A stretch of DNA of 64,000 nucleotides from RBG-16-57-11 sp964503145 (GCA_964503145.1 CAZCYV010000003.1:1-64000), one strand, 5' to 3'. Positions 27,157 through 37,104 are shown, numbered from the stretch's first letter. The notes: generated by a model from the sequence alone, not told the origin. A program made the numbers and translations.

Positions 27157-30100
27157 GTGAAAGCTCCAGTTTTATCGACCCGCATCCTATCTGTCCTTAT
27201 CGCACTCACATTTAGCCTGGGACTATTTGCGCAGCCTGCCCGGCCTGTACAAGCCCTTTCGCCTGACATCGTCATCAGCCAGATTTACGGCGGCGGGGGC
27301 AACACCGGCGCAACTTATACCCACGATTTTATAGAGCTATTCAACAGGGGCACATCTTCTGTCTCACTGGCAGGTTGGTCAGTGCAATATGCAAGCGCAA
27401 CTGGCACAGGGAATTTTGGCGCCACCTCTGCGCAGATCACTGAACTGCCCAATATATCGCTTGCACCGGGCCAATATCTCCTGATTCAAGAAGCACAAGG
27501 GAGCGGCGGTACAACTGCGTTGCCGACGCCAGATGTCATCGACCCCACCCCAATTGCCATGAGTGCAACGGGTGGCAAGGTCGCGCTGGTGATGTCAACC
27601 GCATCCCTTGGATGCAACGGCAGTTCAACACCGTGCAATGCGTCGCAGTTGGCCTTGATCAAGGACCTGGTTGGTTGGGATGGAGCAAATTTCTATGAGA
27701 CCTCCCCTGCTCCTGCTACCACTAACACAACCGCATTACTGCGCAACAGCAATGGCTGCGCAGAAACCGACAACAACGCCTTGGACTTTACGGCAGGTGC
27801 GCCCACTCCGCGCAACACTTCTTCGCCTCTAAACCCCTGCGCGGCGCCAGAACCCAAGATTAACGAGTTCTCCGCCAGCACTGTCGGTACAGATGTAGAG
27901 TATGTAGAAATCTTCGGCGCCCCCAACACAGATTACTCCGCCTACACTGTACTGGAAATCGAAGGCGATAGCGGCGCGGCCACAGGGACGGTCGATGAGG
28001 TCATCAACATCGGCACGACGGATGCTAACAGCCTGTACCTGGTCAACCTGCCAGCCAACGCGCTGGAAAATGGAACGATCACCCTGTTGCTCGTCAAGAA
28101 CTTCACTGGCGCCCTCAACGCTGATCTCGACACCAACAACGATGGCATTTTCGATACGACTCCTTGGGATACCATCGTTGACGCAGTTGCAGTGAACGAT
28201 GGCGGCGCAGGAGATTTAACGTATGGTGTTCCTTCGCTCGGCGTGTCCTATGATGGCCTGCCATTCGCTCCAGGCGGCGCTTCTCGCATTCCGGATGGTT
28301 TTGACACCGATTCTGCTACCGATTGGGTTCGCAACGACTTCGACCTTGCAGGCATCCCCGGCTTCACAGGCACCCCCATTGTAGGCGAAGCCCTGAACAC
28401 TCCTGGCGCACCGAACCAGGCGATCACCGCTGAAACAATAACGGTGACAATCGAGGCGACCGATGGTGATGCCGCGGAAGAAGGCAGCAATACCGGGAAC
28501 TTCCGCATCAGCCGCAGCGGCAGCACGACCGTCGCGCTGACCGTAAACTACACCCTGAGTGGCACGGCTAGCCCTGCAGATTACACCCCCGCCCTCAGCG
28601 GCAGCATTGAGATCCCGGCAGGAGCACCATTCGTTGATATCTTGATCACCCCGGTGGACGACACCGAAGTCGAAGGCCCCGAGACGTTGACGCTGACGCT
28701 GGTAGGTGGCACAGGCTACACCCTTGGCGCCGTTATCAGCGCCTCGATAACGATCGCCGACAACGACTCTGCCGTAGTGATCACACCCATCCACAACATC
28801 CAGGGCAACGGCAACACTGTCATCCCGGGCACTTTTACGGTTGAAGCAATCGTAGTAGGGGATTACCAGACTCAGGGCAGCGGCCAGTTGCGCGGCTTCT
28901 TCATCCAAGAAGAGGATGCCGATGCGGACGCCGACCCGGCTACATCCGAAGGTATCTTCGTCTTCTGCAGCAGTTGCCCGACTGCAGTCAACGTCGGCGA
29001 TAAGGTCCGCGTCACCGGCGCGTCCAGTGATTTCTTCGGCATGAGCCAGTTGAGCGCCACAACCGCAGCCAGCGTTAGCGTGCTTAGCTCAAGCAATCCG
29101 CTGCCGACTCCGGCGACTATCGAGCTGCCGGTGCCGGGTATGCCTGGCGGTGATCTCGCCGCAGCTACGGCCGTGATCAATGCCTACTTCGAGAAATTCG
29201 AGGGCATGCTGGTCACTTTCCCGGATACCCTGTCTGTGAGTGAATACTTCGAGTTAGCCCGCTATGGCCAGGTGATCCTAACCGAGGGCGGACGCCCACA
29301 CACGTTCACCGCCGCCAACCTCCCGAGCGCCGCTGGCTTGATCGACCATGAGATCAATCTTGCCAGCCGCACGATCATCCTCGATGACACCGACAACGTT
29401 CAGAACCGGCCAGTGGCGACTACCCCCAATTCTGCCTACTACCATCCGGTTCCCGGCCTGAGCATCAGCAACTACTTCCGCGGCGGCGACACAATTACCA
29501 ATCTGACTGGTGTACTCCATTGGTCCTTTGCCGGCTTGTCCGGCACCGATGCCTGGCGCATCCGTCCAGTGATCGAGGCCTACAACTACGCTTTCACTCC
29601 GGCTAACCCGCGACCAGCTCCGCCTAGCCTCAGCGGGAACCTCAAGGTAGCCAGTTTTAACGTGCTCAACTACTTCCTAACCATCGACACGACCGCGTCC
29701 AACGACGTCGGTACTTGTGGGCCATCGGGCACTGCTGACTGCCGTGGCGCCGACAGCGCGCAGGAGCTTGTGCGCCAGCGCGCCAAGCTTACCCAGGCCT
29801 TGCTCGGCCTCGACGCCGACATCGTCGGTTTGATCGAGATGGAGAACACCCCTGGCGTCACACCACAACAACAGATCGTGGACGATTTGAACGCCATTGC
29901 CGGAGCTGGCACTTACAGTTATATCAACACCGGCGTAATTGGCACTGACGCCATTCGCGTTGGGATGATCTACAAACCTGGCAAAGTCACCCCGGTCGGA
30001 AACTACGCTATTCTGGACAGCACAGTCGATCCACGTTTCACCGACACCCGCAACCGCCCAGCTCTGGCCCAAACTTTCCAGGAGAATACCTCCGGTGGGC

Positions 30101-31335
30101 GCTTCACGGTGGTCGTCAACCACCTCAAGAGTAAAGGCTCAGCCTGCGGCGTCGGCGATGATGACACCACCACCGGTCAGGGAAACTGCAATCTTACCCG
30201 CACCCTGGCTGCTCAGGCCTTGGCCGACTGGCTGGCAACCGATCCAACGGGCAGCGGCGACCCTGATGTGTTGATCATCGGCGACCTCAACTCCTACGCC
30301 AGGGAAGATCCGATTGTTGCCCTGGAAAGCGCCGGCTACATCAACATGGTAGCAGCCTTCGGCGGCTCCGACGCGTACAGCTATGTCTTCGATGGTCAAC
30401 TTGGCTACCTCGACTATGCTCTGGCCAATCCCAGCCTGTTCTCTCAGACGAGTGGCGTGACCGAATGGCACATCAATGCCGATGAGATCCCACTCTTCGA
30501 TTACAACGACGAGGTGCTCGACCCCGGCGAGTCCTCCTTCGAAAAAGAGTCCGACGCCTTCCCGCTCTACGAAGCCAACGCTTATCGCACCTCCGATCAT
30601 GATCCAGTGATCGTTGGCCTCAACCTGGTGAACTATCCGCCAGAACTCGGCGAGATCAGCGTTTCACCCAGCCTGCTGCCGGTCGGCGCAACGGTCAACG
30701 CCAGCGTGCCCTTCAGCGACCCGGACAAGCTCGATACGCACACCGCGGTCTGGGATTGGGGCGACGGCAGCACCTCGGCCGGCGCAGTCAGCGAAAGCTT
30801 TGGCGCAGGCACAATCACTGGCGACCACATCTACACCACGACCGGCGTTTACACCGTCCAGGTTACCGTTCAAGACAATTACGGCAACAGCGACACCGCG
30901 GTTTACCAATACGTCGTGGTGTATGATCCTAACGGCGGCTTCGTTACCGGCGGCGGCTGGATCGACTCGCCCGCAGGCGCGTACAAGGCCGACCCGAATC
31001 TGACCGGCAAGGCCAACTTCGGCTTCGTCGCTAAATACCAGCGAGGCGCCCAGGTTCCCACCGGCAACACCCAGTTTCAGTTCAAGGCCGGCGATCTGAA
31101 TTTCCACAGTGTCAGCTACGAATGGCTGGTGGTGGCCGGCTCGAAGGCGCAATTCAAAGGCGTGGGCATGATCAACGGCCAGGGGATGTACAAGTTCATG
31201 CTCACCGCCATCGACGGCAGCCCGGACAGGTTCCGCATCAAGATCTGGTATGAAGAGAATGGCGCCGAGATCGTTGTTTACGACAACGGCAACGACCAGG
31301 CGTTGGGCGGAGGCAGTATTACCATCCACAAGTAG
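27157..31335 (+). CDS. Giant multidomain secreted nuclease (ExeM/NucH-like) with lamin-tail, Calx-beta and PKD domains
   Basis: 1392 aa from a GTG after AGGAGGTTTGA. Signal peptide at about 1-32. A lamin-tail domain (about 35-160: IVISQIYGGGGN, HDFIELFNRG, LAGWSVQY) is followed by a second lamin-tail-like region (about 230-410). A Calx-beta repeat (about 430-540) precedes an OB-like ExeM region (about 545-820). The EEP nuclease domain (about 825-1155) has VASFNVLNYF, LIEMEN, VVNHLKSKGS, IGDLNSYARED, LDYAL and TSDHDPV. A PKD domain (about 1165-1255, VWDWGDGS) and a C-terminal GGGWIDSPAGAY beta module end the protein. It is probably released or cell-surface bound and degrades extracellular nucleic acid. 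A terminator follows directly. Confidence 0.9.
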   Translation: MKAPVLSTRILSVLIALTFSLGLFAQPARPVQALSPDIVISQIYGGGGNTGATYTHDFIELFNRGTSSVSLAGWSVQYASATGTGNFGATSAQITELPNISLAPGQYLLIQEAQGSGGTTALPTPDVIDPTPIAMSATGGKVALVMSTASLGCNGSSTPCNASQLALIKDLVGWDGANFYETSPAPATTNTTALLRNSNGCAETDNNALDFTAGAPTPRNTSSPLNPCAAPEPKINEFSASTVGTDVEYVEIFGAPNTDYSAYTVLEIEGDSGAATGTVDEVINIGTTDANSLYLVNLPANALENGTITLLLVKNFTGALNADLDTNNDGIFDTTPWDTIVDAVAVNDGGAGDLTYGVPSLGVSYDGLPFAPGGASRIPDGFDTDSATDWVRNDFDLAGIPGFTGTPIVGEALNTPGAPNQAITAETITVTIEATDGDAAEEGSNTGNFRISRSGSTTVALTVNYTLSGTASPADYTPALSGSIEIPAGAPFVDILITPVDDTEVEGPETLTLTLVGGTGYTLGAVISASITIADNDSAVVITPIHNIQGNGNTVIPGTFTVEAIVVGDYQTQGSGQLRGFFIQEEDADADADPATSEGIFVFCSSCPTAVNVGDKVRVTGASSDFFGMSQLSATTAASVSVLSSSNPLPTPATIELPVPGMPGGDLAAATAVINAYFEKFEGMLVTFPDTLSVSEYFELARYGQVILTEGGRPHTFTAANLPSAAGLIDHEINLASRTIILDDTDNVQNRPVATTPNSAYYHPVPGLSISNYFRGGDTITNLTGVLHWSFAGLSGTDAWRIRPVIEAYNYAFTPANPRPAPPSLSGNLKVASFNVLNYFLTIDTTASNDVGTCGPSGTADCRGADSAQELVRQRAKLTQALLGLDADIVGLIEMENTPGVTPQQQIVDDLNAIAGAGTYSYINTGVIGTDAIRVGMIYKPGKVTPVGNYAILDSTVDPRFTDTRNRPALAQTFQENTSGGRFTVVVNHLKSKGSACGVGDDDTTTGQGNCNLTRTLAAQALADWLATDPTGSGDPDVLIIGDLNSYAREDPIVALESAGYINMVAAFGGSDAYSYVFDGQLGYLDYALANPSLFSQTSGVTEWHINADEIPLFDYNDEVLDPGESSFEKESDAFPLYEANAYRTSDHDPVIVGLNLVNYPPELGEISVSPSLLPVGATVNASVPFSDPDKLDTHTAVWDWGDGSTSAGAVSESFGAGTITGDHIYTTTGVYTVQVTVQDNYGNSDTAVYQYVVVYDPNGGFVTGGGWIDSPAGAYKADPNLTGKANFGFVAKYQRGAQVPTGNTQFQFKAGDLNFHSVSYEWLVVAGSKAQFKGVGMINGQGMYKFMLTAIDGSPDRFRIKIWYEENGAEIVVYDNGNDQALGGGSITIHK

Positions 31336-31354
31336 TCAAGTGGTTTCTCAATAG

Positions 31355-31389
31355 AGACAGGCGGGGCAAACGGCTCCGCCTGTCTTTTC
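31355..31389 (+). terminator. Rho-independent terminator of the large nuclease gene
   Basis: AGACAGGCGG (31355-31364) pairs perfectly with CCGCCTGTCT (31376-31385), with an 11-base loop and then TTTT, 20 bases past the stop codon. Confidence 0.85.
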
Positions 31390-31390
31390 A

Positions 31391-31419
31391 TTGCGAAACT
31401 TGAAAAAGGCAAGTATACT
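31391..31419 (+). promoter_or_regulatory. Promoter of the formate dehydrogenase operon
   Basis: TTGCGA (31391-31396) and TATACT (31414-31419) are 17 bases apart, placing the start about 15 bases before the first ATG. AGGAGG at 31431-31436 is the ribosome-binding site. The promoter abuts the preceding terminator. Confidence 0.6.
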
Positions 31420-31440
31420 ATCCTCCTTACAGGAGGCAAA

Positions 31441-33213
31441 ATGTCTGATTACGCTGGCTCCGAAATCACCCCCTCCAAATCAACCGATCTCAATTTTGAC
31501 CTCGCGCCTCTGCGAACCGCCCTGGCTGAGCTGGCGCCGCAGGGGCGCAGCGCATTGCTGCCAGCGCTGCATGCCGCCCAGGCGCTCTATGGCTACCTGC
31601 CCGAGCCGGTGGCCGCCGAAGTCGGGCGACTGCTGCGCGTCCCGTTGGCGGACGTGCATGGCGTGATCGAATTCTACAGCCTGTTCTACCCACAGCCGGC
31701 AGGCAAGACTATCGTACACGTTTGCACCGACCCATCGTGCGAGCTGGCCGGGGGCGAGCAGGTGCTGCGGGCGATCTGCCGCCGCCTGGGCCTCCAGCCA
31801 GGAGAAACCAGCGCCGACCGCGCCTTCACCGTCGAGCGCGCCCCCTGCCTGGGACTGTGCGAGCACGCCCCGGCGCTGCTGGTTGGGAAGACCGCCCTGG
31901 GGCGCGCCGAGGCAGAGCAGGCGGAACACCTGATCCAGGGGCGAGGCTATCGGCCGCAGGCTATCGTATATGGGAAAAACCGCTTGTTGACCGCTAATTG
32001 CGGCAAAGGCCGGCGCACAACCTTGAGCGAGTACGAAGCCAGCGGCGGCTATCAAGGCCTGCGAGCAGCGTTAGGCATGTCCCCGGCTGCGGTGATCGCT
32101 GAAGTCAAAGCCTCCGGGTTGGTCGGGCGCGGCGGGGCAGCCTTCCCCACCGGCATCAAGTGGGAGGGCGCAGCCCAGGCCAGCGGCCAGACGAAATACG
32201 TGGTGTGCAACGCCGACGAATCCGAGCCAGGCACCTTCAAAGACCGGGTGTTAATGGAGGAGGATCCCCAACGCCTCCTGGAGGGCATGCTGATCGCCGC
32301 CTATGCCATCGGCGCGCCCAAAGGGTATATTTATGTGCGCGGCGAATACCCACAGGCCTATGAGGCGCTCGAAGCCGCCGTCGAAGAAGCGCGTCAGGCA
32401 GGCTATCTGGGACCGGACATTCTGGGGGCAGGCTTCGGCTTCGATGTCGAGTTGCGCCTGGGGGCCGGCGCCTACATCTGCGGTGAGGAGACCGCCCTGT
32501 TCGAGTCGATCGAGGGCAAGCGCGGCTTTCCGCGCATCAAGCCCCCCTTCCCTACCACCCATGGTCTTTTCGGCCAGCCGACGGTGATCAACAACGTCGA
32601 GACGCTGTGCAATGTGCCGTATATCCTGAAGCATGGGGCGCAGGCCTATCAGCAGATTGGCACACAGAAATCCCCGGGCACCAAACTCTTCTGCCTGTCG
32701 GGCGATGTGACCCGCCCCGGTCTGTATGAGGTGGAATTCGGCGTCAGTTTGCGCTACCTGTTGCAGGATATGGCCGGCGGGGTTCGCGACAGACGCAAAT
32801 TGCAGGCAATCCTGTTCGGCGGCGCCGCCGGGGCTTTCGCCACGCCTGAACAACTCGATGTCGAAATGTCCTTCGAAGGGCTGCGGGCTGCCGGGCTGCC
32901 GCTCGGTTCAGGTGTGGTGCTGGTCATCGACGAAACGCGCGACCTGCGCCAGGTGCTGCTTGGGCTGGGGCGCTTCTTTGCCCATGAGTCGTGCGGCAAA
33001 TGCTACCCCTGTCAGCTCGGCACACAGCGCCAGTATGAAATCTTGCAACGCGTGGCCGACGGCGCAACGCTGCCCGGCGACGCCGAACGCCTGGCGGATG
33101 TGGGCTGGACGATGAGCGACGCCTCGATCTGTGGGCTGGGGCAGACGGCTGCTTCGGCGACGCTTAGCGCGCTCAGACTGTGGCCCGAGTTGTTCGAAGC
33201 TGCAAAAAGATGA
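31441..33213 (+). CDS. NuoE-NuoF fusion: NADH-oxidising diaphorase subunit of a formate dehydrogenase-type complex
   Basis: 590 aa. Residues about 20-165 are the thioredoxin-like [2Fe-2S] NuoE domain with CTDPSC and CLGLC. Residues about 195-590 are NuoF-like: GRGGAAFPTGIKW (FMN/NADH site), NADESEPGTFKDR, GAGAYICGEETAL, and the N3-cluster cysteines ESCGKCYPC with a later SICGLG. Such subunits exchange electrons between NAD(H), FMN and Fe-S clusters in soluble hydrogenases and NAD-linked formate dehydrogenases. The fused arrangement makes one chain of two classic subunits. With the ferredoxin-type and molybdopterin subunits downstream it probably couples formate oxidation or CO2 reduction to NAD(H). 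Confidence 0.9.
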   Translation: MSDYAGSEITPSKSTDLNFDLAPLRTALAELAPQGRSALLPALHAAQALYGYLPEPVAAEVGRLLRVPLADVHGVIEFYSLFYPQPAGKTIVHVCTDPSCELAGGEQVLRAICRRLGLQPGETSADRAFTVERAPCLGLCEHAPALLVGKTALGRAEAEQAEHLIQGRGYRPQAIVYGKNRLLTANCGKGRRTTLSEYEASGGYQGLRAALGMSPAAVIAEVKASGLVGRGGAAFPTGIKWEGAAQASGQTKYVVCNADESEPGTFKDRVLMEEDPQRLLEGMLIAAYAIGAPKGYIYVRGEYPQAYEALEAAVEEARQAGYLGPDILGAGFGFDVELRLGAGAYICGEETALFESIEGKRGFPRIKPPFPTTHGLFGQPTVINNVETLCNVPYILKHGAQAYQQIGTQKSPGTKLFCLSGDVTRPGLYEVEFGVSLRYLLQDMAGGVRDRRKLQAILFGGAAGAFATPEQLDVEMSFEGLRAAGLPLGSGVVLVIDETRDLRQVLLGLGRFFAHESCGKCYPCQLGTQRQYEILQRVADGATLPGDAERLADVGWTMSDASICGLGQTAASATLSALRLWPELFEAAKR

Positions 33214-33288
33214 CCAGGAAACCGATCCATAAGGGCTTTCACGGATTGGGTTTCATCCGTGAAAATCTATGGGCACAAGGAGATGCGA

Positions 33289-33984
33289 ATGGCGGATGTG
33301 ACTTTGACAATCGATGGGCAGACCATCACCGTCCCGGAAGGGACGACCATCCTGAAAGCAGCGCAGGCAGCCGGGCGGGCGATCCCGACGATCTGCTACC
33401 ATGACCACTGCACGCCCAACGCCGTGTGTCGCACCTGCATGGTCGAGGTCGAGGGCTGGCGCGTGCTGGCGGCCTCCTGCGTGGCGCAGGTCAGCCCGGG
33501 CATGGTCGTGCACACCCGCTCGGAGCGCGTCGAGCGCAGTCGCCGCACCATCCTGGAAATGCTCAACTCGGCGGTCGATCTCTCCGAAGCACTCGAAATC
33601 CAGCGCATGATGCAAGAAAGCGCCGCCGACCCAGCGCGCTTCCCGGAGGCGCATACCCGCCAGCCGCCGCTGATCGACGACAACCCGATGTACCTGCGCG
33701 ATTACGCCAAATGCGTGCTGTGCTGGCGCTGTGTGCAGGTTTGCGCCGAGGACGCCCAGTACACCTTCGCCATCAATTTCTCCGGCCGTGGCTTCGAGAC
33801 CCAGATCGGCACCTTCTTCGACCGGCCTATGCCCGCCACTACCTGCGTCTTCTGCGGGCAATGCGTCGGCGTGTGCCCGACCAATGCCCTAAAACCCAAG
33901 CGCGAGTGGCTGCTGGAACAGGGCATGACCCCCGAACAAGTCCTGGCCGCCGCCCAGAGCGAGCGCAGGAGGCATCGCAAGTGA
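33289..33984 (+). CDS. HoxU/NuoG-type Fe-S electron-transfer subunit
   Basis: 231 aa from the ATG after AAGGAGATGCGA; the frame is open a little further upstream from a GTG. A plant-type [2Fe-2S] domain (about 1-75: CYHDHC, CRTCMVEV) is followed by a His/Cys-type cluster region, which appears incomplete. Then comes an 8Fe ferredoxin module with CVLCWRCVQVC and CVFCGQCVGVCPTNAL. It passes electrons between the NuoEF-like diaphorase and the molybdenum subunit. It resembles the N-terminal part of NuoG and the HoxU subunit of bidirectional hydrogenases. Its stop overlaps the start of the next gene (GTGA). Confidence 0.88.
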   Translation: MADVTLTIDGQTITVPEGTTILKAAQAAGRAIPTICYHDHCTPNAVCRTCMVEVEGWRVLAASCVAQVSPGMVVHTRSERVERSRRTILEMLNSAVDLSEALEIQRMMQESAADPARFPEAHTRQPPLIDDNPMYLRDYAKCVLCWRCVQVCAEDAQYTFAINFSGRGFETQIGTFFDRPMPATTCVFCGQCVGVCPTNALKPKREWLLEQGMTPEQVLAAAQSERRRHRK

Positions 33985-34835
33985 GCGATGGGATGCTAGC
34001 GTCGGTCTTGTTCGGCCTGGCGGCTGCGGCAACCTGGGGCGCAGGGGATTTCACCGGCGGCCTGGCAGCCAAACGCGCCAGTGCATATGGCGTGGTGATC
34101 GGCGGCCAGGCCGTTGGGTTGGCGATCTTGTTGTTGCTGGCCCTGCTCACCAAAGAGACCCCGCCACCCCTGCAGAACCTGGCCCTGGCCGGGCTGGCCG
34201 GGATCGCGGGTGGAGTTGGATTGATCCTGCTCTACCGGGCGTTGGCCGAAGGGCGGATGAGCGCGGCTGCGCCGATCTCGGCGGTGCTGGCCGCCGCTAT
34301 TCCGGTGCTGGTCGGCGCCGTCTGGCAGGGTTTGCCCAAGCCGCTGGCGCTGGCGGGTTTGTCCCTGGCGCTCCTGGCCATCGGGCTGATCGCTCGCGGT
34401 GAAGGCGGCGCAGAGTTGGCAAGCGCTCGCCTGGGACGCCTCCACCTGGCATTCGCGGCTGGGGTCGTCTTCGGGCTGTTCTTCGTCTTGTTGCATCGGG
34501 CCAGCCAGGAGGCGCTGTTCTGGCCGATTATCGTCGCCCGTCTGGCGTCGATTATCTTCCTGACCGCCTATGCTTCCAGTTCGCGCCAGCGCTGGGCGCC
34601 GCAGGTGCATATCTGGCCTTTGGTCGTTCTCGCCGGGATACTGGATACCGCTGGCAACAGCCTATATGTGCTCTCTGGACAATTCGGACGGCTGGATGTG
34701 GCAGCGGTACTCAGTTCGCTCTATCCGGCGGCGACCGTGGCCCTGGCCTGGCTGGTGCTCAAAGAGCGCATTGCCTCGATTCAAAAGCTTGGCATCGTCG
34801 CAGCCCTGGCGGCAATCGTCTTGATCACGGTATAG
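33981..34835 (+). CDS. EamA/DMT-superfamily permease
   Basis: 284 aa from GTG 33981, which overlaps the preceding stop; an ATG at 33993 is an alternative. About ten hydrophobic helices form two EamA repeats; the first repeat contains LLYRALAEGRMSAAAPISAVLAAAIPVLV and the second YVLSGQFGRLDVAAVLSSLYPAATVALAWLVLKERI, the typical C-terminal EamA ending. DMT permeases export metabolites or amino acids. Its translational coupling within a formate dehydrogenase operon is odd; transport of a substrate or product such as formate is possible but unsupported by family knowledge. Confidence 0.85.
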   Translation: MSDGMLASVLFGLAAAATWGAGDFTGGLAAKRASAYGVVIGGQAVGLAILLLLALLTKETPPPLQNLALAGLAGIAGGVGLILLYRALAEGRMSAAAPISAVLAAAIPVLVGAVWQGLPKPLALAGLSLALLAIGLIARGEGGAELASARLGRLHLAFAAGVVFGLFFVLLHRASQEALFWPIIVARLASIIFLTAYASSSRQRWAPQVHIWPLVVLAGILDTAGNSLYVLSGQFGRLDVAAVLSSLYPAATVALAWLVLKERIASIQKLGIVAALAAIVLITV

Positions 34836-34866
34836 GTTTATCTTTGTGCTGTTGTTGGAGGTCAAA

Positions 34867-37029
34867 ATGATCCACCCCGATCGCGTGGTGCCCACCGTCT
34901 GCCCCTATTGCGGCGTCGGCTGCAACCTGGAACTGCACCTCAAAGACGATTACATCTACAAAGTCACTGCGCCCTTCGACAGCGTGGTCAACCACGGCAA
35001 CCTGTGCGTCAAGGGCCGCTTCGGATACGATTACATCTATCATCCCAGGCGGGTGACCACTCCGCTGATGCGCAAGACGCCGCAGCAAGCTGGCTCGCGC
35101 ACGCAGGCTTTCGACCTGGACGAGTGGCGCGAAGTCTCCTGGGACGAGGCGCTGGAGTATATCGCCGACCGGCTGGTGGAAATCTATCACCGCGACGGCC
35201 CGAACGCCCTGGCGACTTACCTGTGCGCCAAGGCCACCAACGAAGACAACTACCTGCTGCAAAAGATGTTCCGCGCCCTGTTCCGCACCAACAACGTGGA
35301 TCACTGCACCCGGCTGTGCCACGCCGGTTCGGTAGTCGCCCTGCAGCAGGCCATCGGTTCATCGGCGATGAGCAACACCGCGGCGGAGGTCGCCTTGAGC
35401 GATGTGTTTATCGTCACCGGTTCGAACACCACCGAGAACCACCCCATCATCGCCCTACAGATGAAAGCCGCAGTGGAAAAGCATGGGGCAAAAATGATCG
35501 TGGTGGACCCGCGACGCATCGAGCTGTGCGATTTCGCCGAGCTATGGCTGCCGCTCAAGCCGGGCACCAACGTGCCGGTCTTCACCGCCATGGCTCACGT
35601 GATCATCCATGAAGAGTTGGTCAACGAGCAATTTATTGCCCAGCGCACCGAGGGCTTCGAAGACTTCGCTCGCTCGGTGGAGAAGTTCACCCCTGAATAC
35701 GCCGAGTCCGTCTCTGGCGTGGACCGTGAGTTGATCCGCCGCGCTGCTCGCCTATACGCCCAGGCCGAGCGCGGGGCGATCTATTGGGGCATGGGCATCT
35801 CGCAACTCTCGCATGGCACCGCCAGCGCGCTGGCGCTAATCCACCTGGCCTTCCTCACCGGGCACATCGGGCGCCCCGGCACCGGGCTGAACCCGTTGCG
35901 CGGCCAGAACAACGTGCAGGGCGCCTCTGACATGGGCGCCATGCCCTTTCACTTCCCGGGCTACATGCGCGTCGATCAACCGGGCAACGCCGAGAAATGG
36001 GAGCAGGCCTGGAATGTCGAACCCGGCGGGCTGAATCGCCAGCTCGGGCTGACCACCACCGAAATCCTGGCTCACGCCCACCCGGGTGGGGTGCGCGCCC
36101 TGTACATCATGGGTGAGAACCCGATGATGAGCGAGCCCAACCTGAACCTCACCCGCCATCATATGCAGCAACTCGAGTTCATCGTCGCCCAGGACCTGTT
36201 CATCAACGAATCGGGCGCCTTTGCCGATGTCTTCCTGCCCGCGGTATCCTGGGCAGAGAAGGACGGCACCTTCACCAACACCGACCGCCGCGTGCAGCGC
36301 GTGCGCCAGACCCTACTGCCGCGCGGCCAGTCTCGCCCCGACTGGCAGATCATCTGCGACCTGGCAAAACGGATCGAAGCGCGCCTGGGGCGCCCGCGTT
36401 CCGCCGGCTGGGACTATGCCCATCCCTCCGAGGTCATGGCCGAACTGGGGCGCGTCTCGCCGGAGTACGCTGGGATCACCTATGAGCGCATCCAGCCAGT
36501 CGGCCTGCAGGTGCCGGTCTGGGACGCGACGCATCCCGGCACGCCCTACCTGTTCGGGGAGAGTTTCCCCCGCGGGCGGGGCAAATTTCACCCGCTGGAG
36601 TTCGTCCCCAGCGTCGAGCAGCCCGACGACGAATATCCCTTCATCCTGACCACCGGGCGCGTATTGGAGCATTGGCACGGCGGCACGATGACCCGCCACT
36701 CGCAACTCGACGCCCTGTACCCCGAAGCGCTGGCTGAGATCAACCCGGTGGATGCCGAGATGCTGGGCATCGCCGATGGCATGCCGGTGCGCGTCGCCTC
36801 GCGCCGCGGCGAGATCGTGCTGCGCGCCCGGGTGAGCGAAAAGACCAGCGCCGGAGTGGTGTTCATCCCCTTCCACTTCGCTGAGGCCGCCGCCAACCTG
36901 CTGACCATCGACGCCCTCGACCCGCAGGCCAAGATCCCCGAGTTCAAGGCCTGCGCAGTGCAGGTCTTCCCGGCGCGGGAGCAGGAACTGGCGAGGCCAG
37001 AAGCCAGGACAGAGCGAGGCAGGTATTAG
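34867..37029 (+). CDS. fdhA: Formate dehydrogenase alpha subunit, cysteine-type molybdopterin oxidoreductase
   Basis: 720 aa from the ATG after TGGAGGTC. An N-terminal [4Fe-4S] motif (Cys12, Cys15, Cys19, Cys47) and the FDH active-site segment HCTRLCHAGSVVAL follow the family, with Cys151 as the Mo/W ligand where several homologues have selenocysteine. It continues with SNTTENHPI, PLRGQNNVQGASDMGA, MGENPMMSEPN and the C-terminal molydopterin dinucleotide-binding domain (about 590-700: TGRVLEHWHGGTMTRHS). It interconverts formate and CO2. Co-location with NuoEF- and HoxU-like subunits indicates a cytoplasmic NAD-dependent complex; no Tat signal is present. Confidence 0.92.
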   Translation: MIHPDRVVPTVCPYCGVGCNLELHLKDDYIYKVTAPFDSVVNHGNLCVKGRFGYDYIYHPRRVTTPLMRKTPQQAGSRTQAFDLDEWREVSWDEALEYIADRLVEIYHRDGPNALATYLCAKATNEDNYLLQKMFRALFRTNNVDHCTRLCHAGSVVALQQAIGSSAMSNTAAEVALSDVFIVTGSNTTENHPIIALQMKAAVEKHGAKMIVVDPRRIELCDFAELWLPLKPGTNVPVFTAMAHVIIHEELVNEQFIAQRTEGFEDFARSVEKFTPEYAESVSGVDRELIRRAARLYAQAERGAIYWGMGISQLSHGTASALALIHLAFLTGHIGRPGTGLNPLRGQNNVQGASDMGAMPFHFPGYMRVDQPGNAEKWEQAWNVEPGGLNRQLGLTTTEILAHAHPGGVRALYIMGENPMMSEPNLNLTRHHMQQLEFIVAQDLFINESGAFADVFLPAVSWAEKDGTFTNTDRRVQRVRQTLLPRGQSRPDWQIICDLAKRIEARLGRPRSAGWDYAHPSEVMAELGRVSPEYAGITYERIQPVGLQVPVWDATHPGTPYLFGESFPRGRGKFHPLEFVPSVEQPDDEYPFILTTGRVLEHWHGGTMTRHSQLDALYPEALAEINPVDAEMLGIADGMPVRVASRRGEIVLRARVSEKTSAGVVFIPFHFAEAAANLLTIDALDPQAKIPEFKACAVQVFPAREQELARPEARTERGRY

Positions 37030-37104
37030 GACCCATTGAAGTTACCCCTGCCAATCGCGAGCCGCTGGCGGAATTTATCTTGAACCGCTTGCAGGAAAAG
37101 TCGG

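Noticed and set aside
33426..33980. N-terminal extension of the EamA permease frame
   Set aside because: It is an out-of-frame reading of the Fe-S subunit gene; hydrophobic permease sequence begins only after the GTG at 33981.
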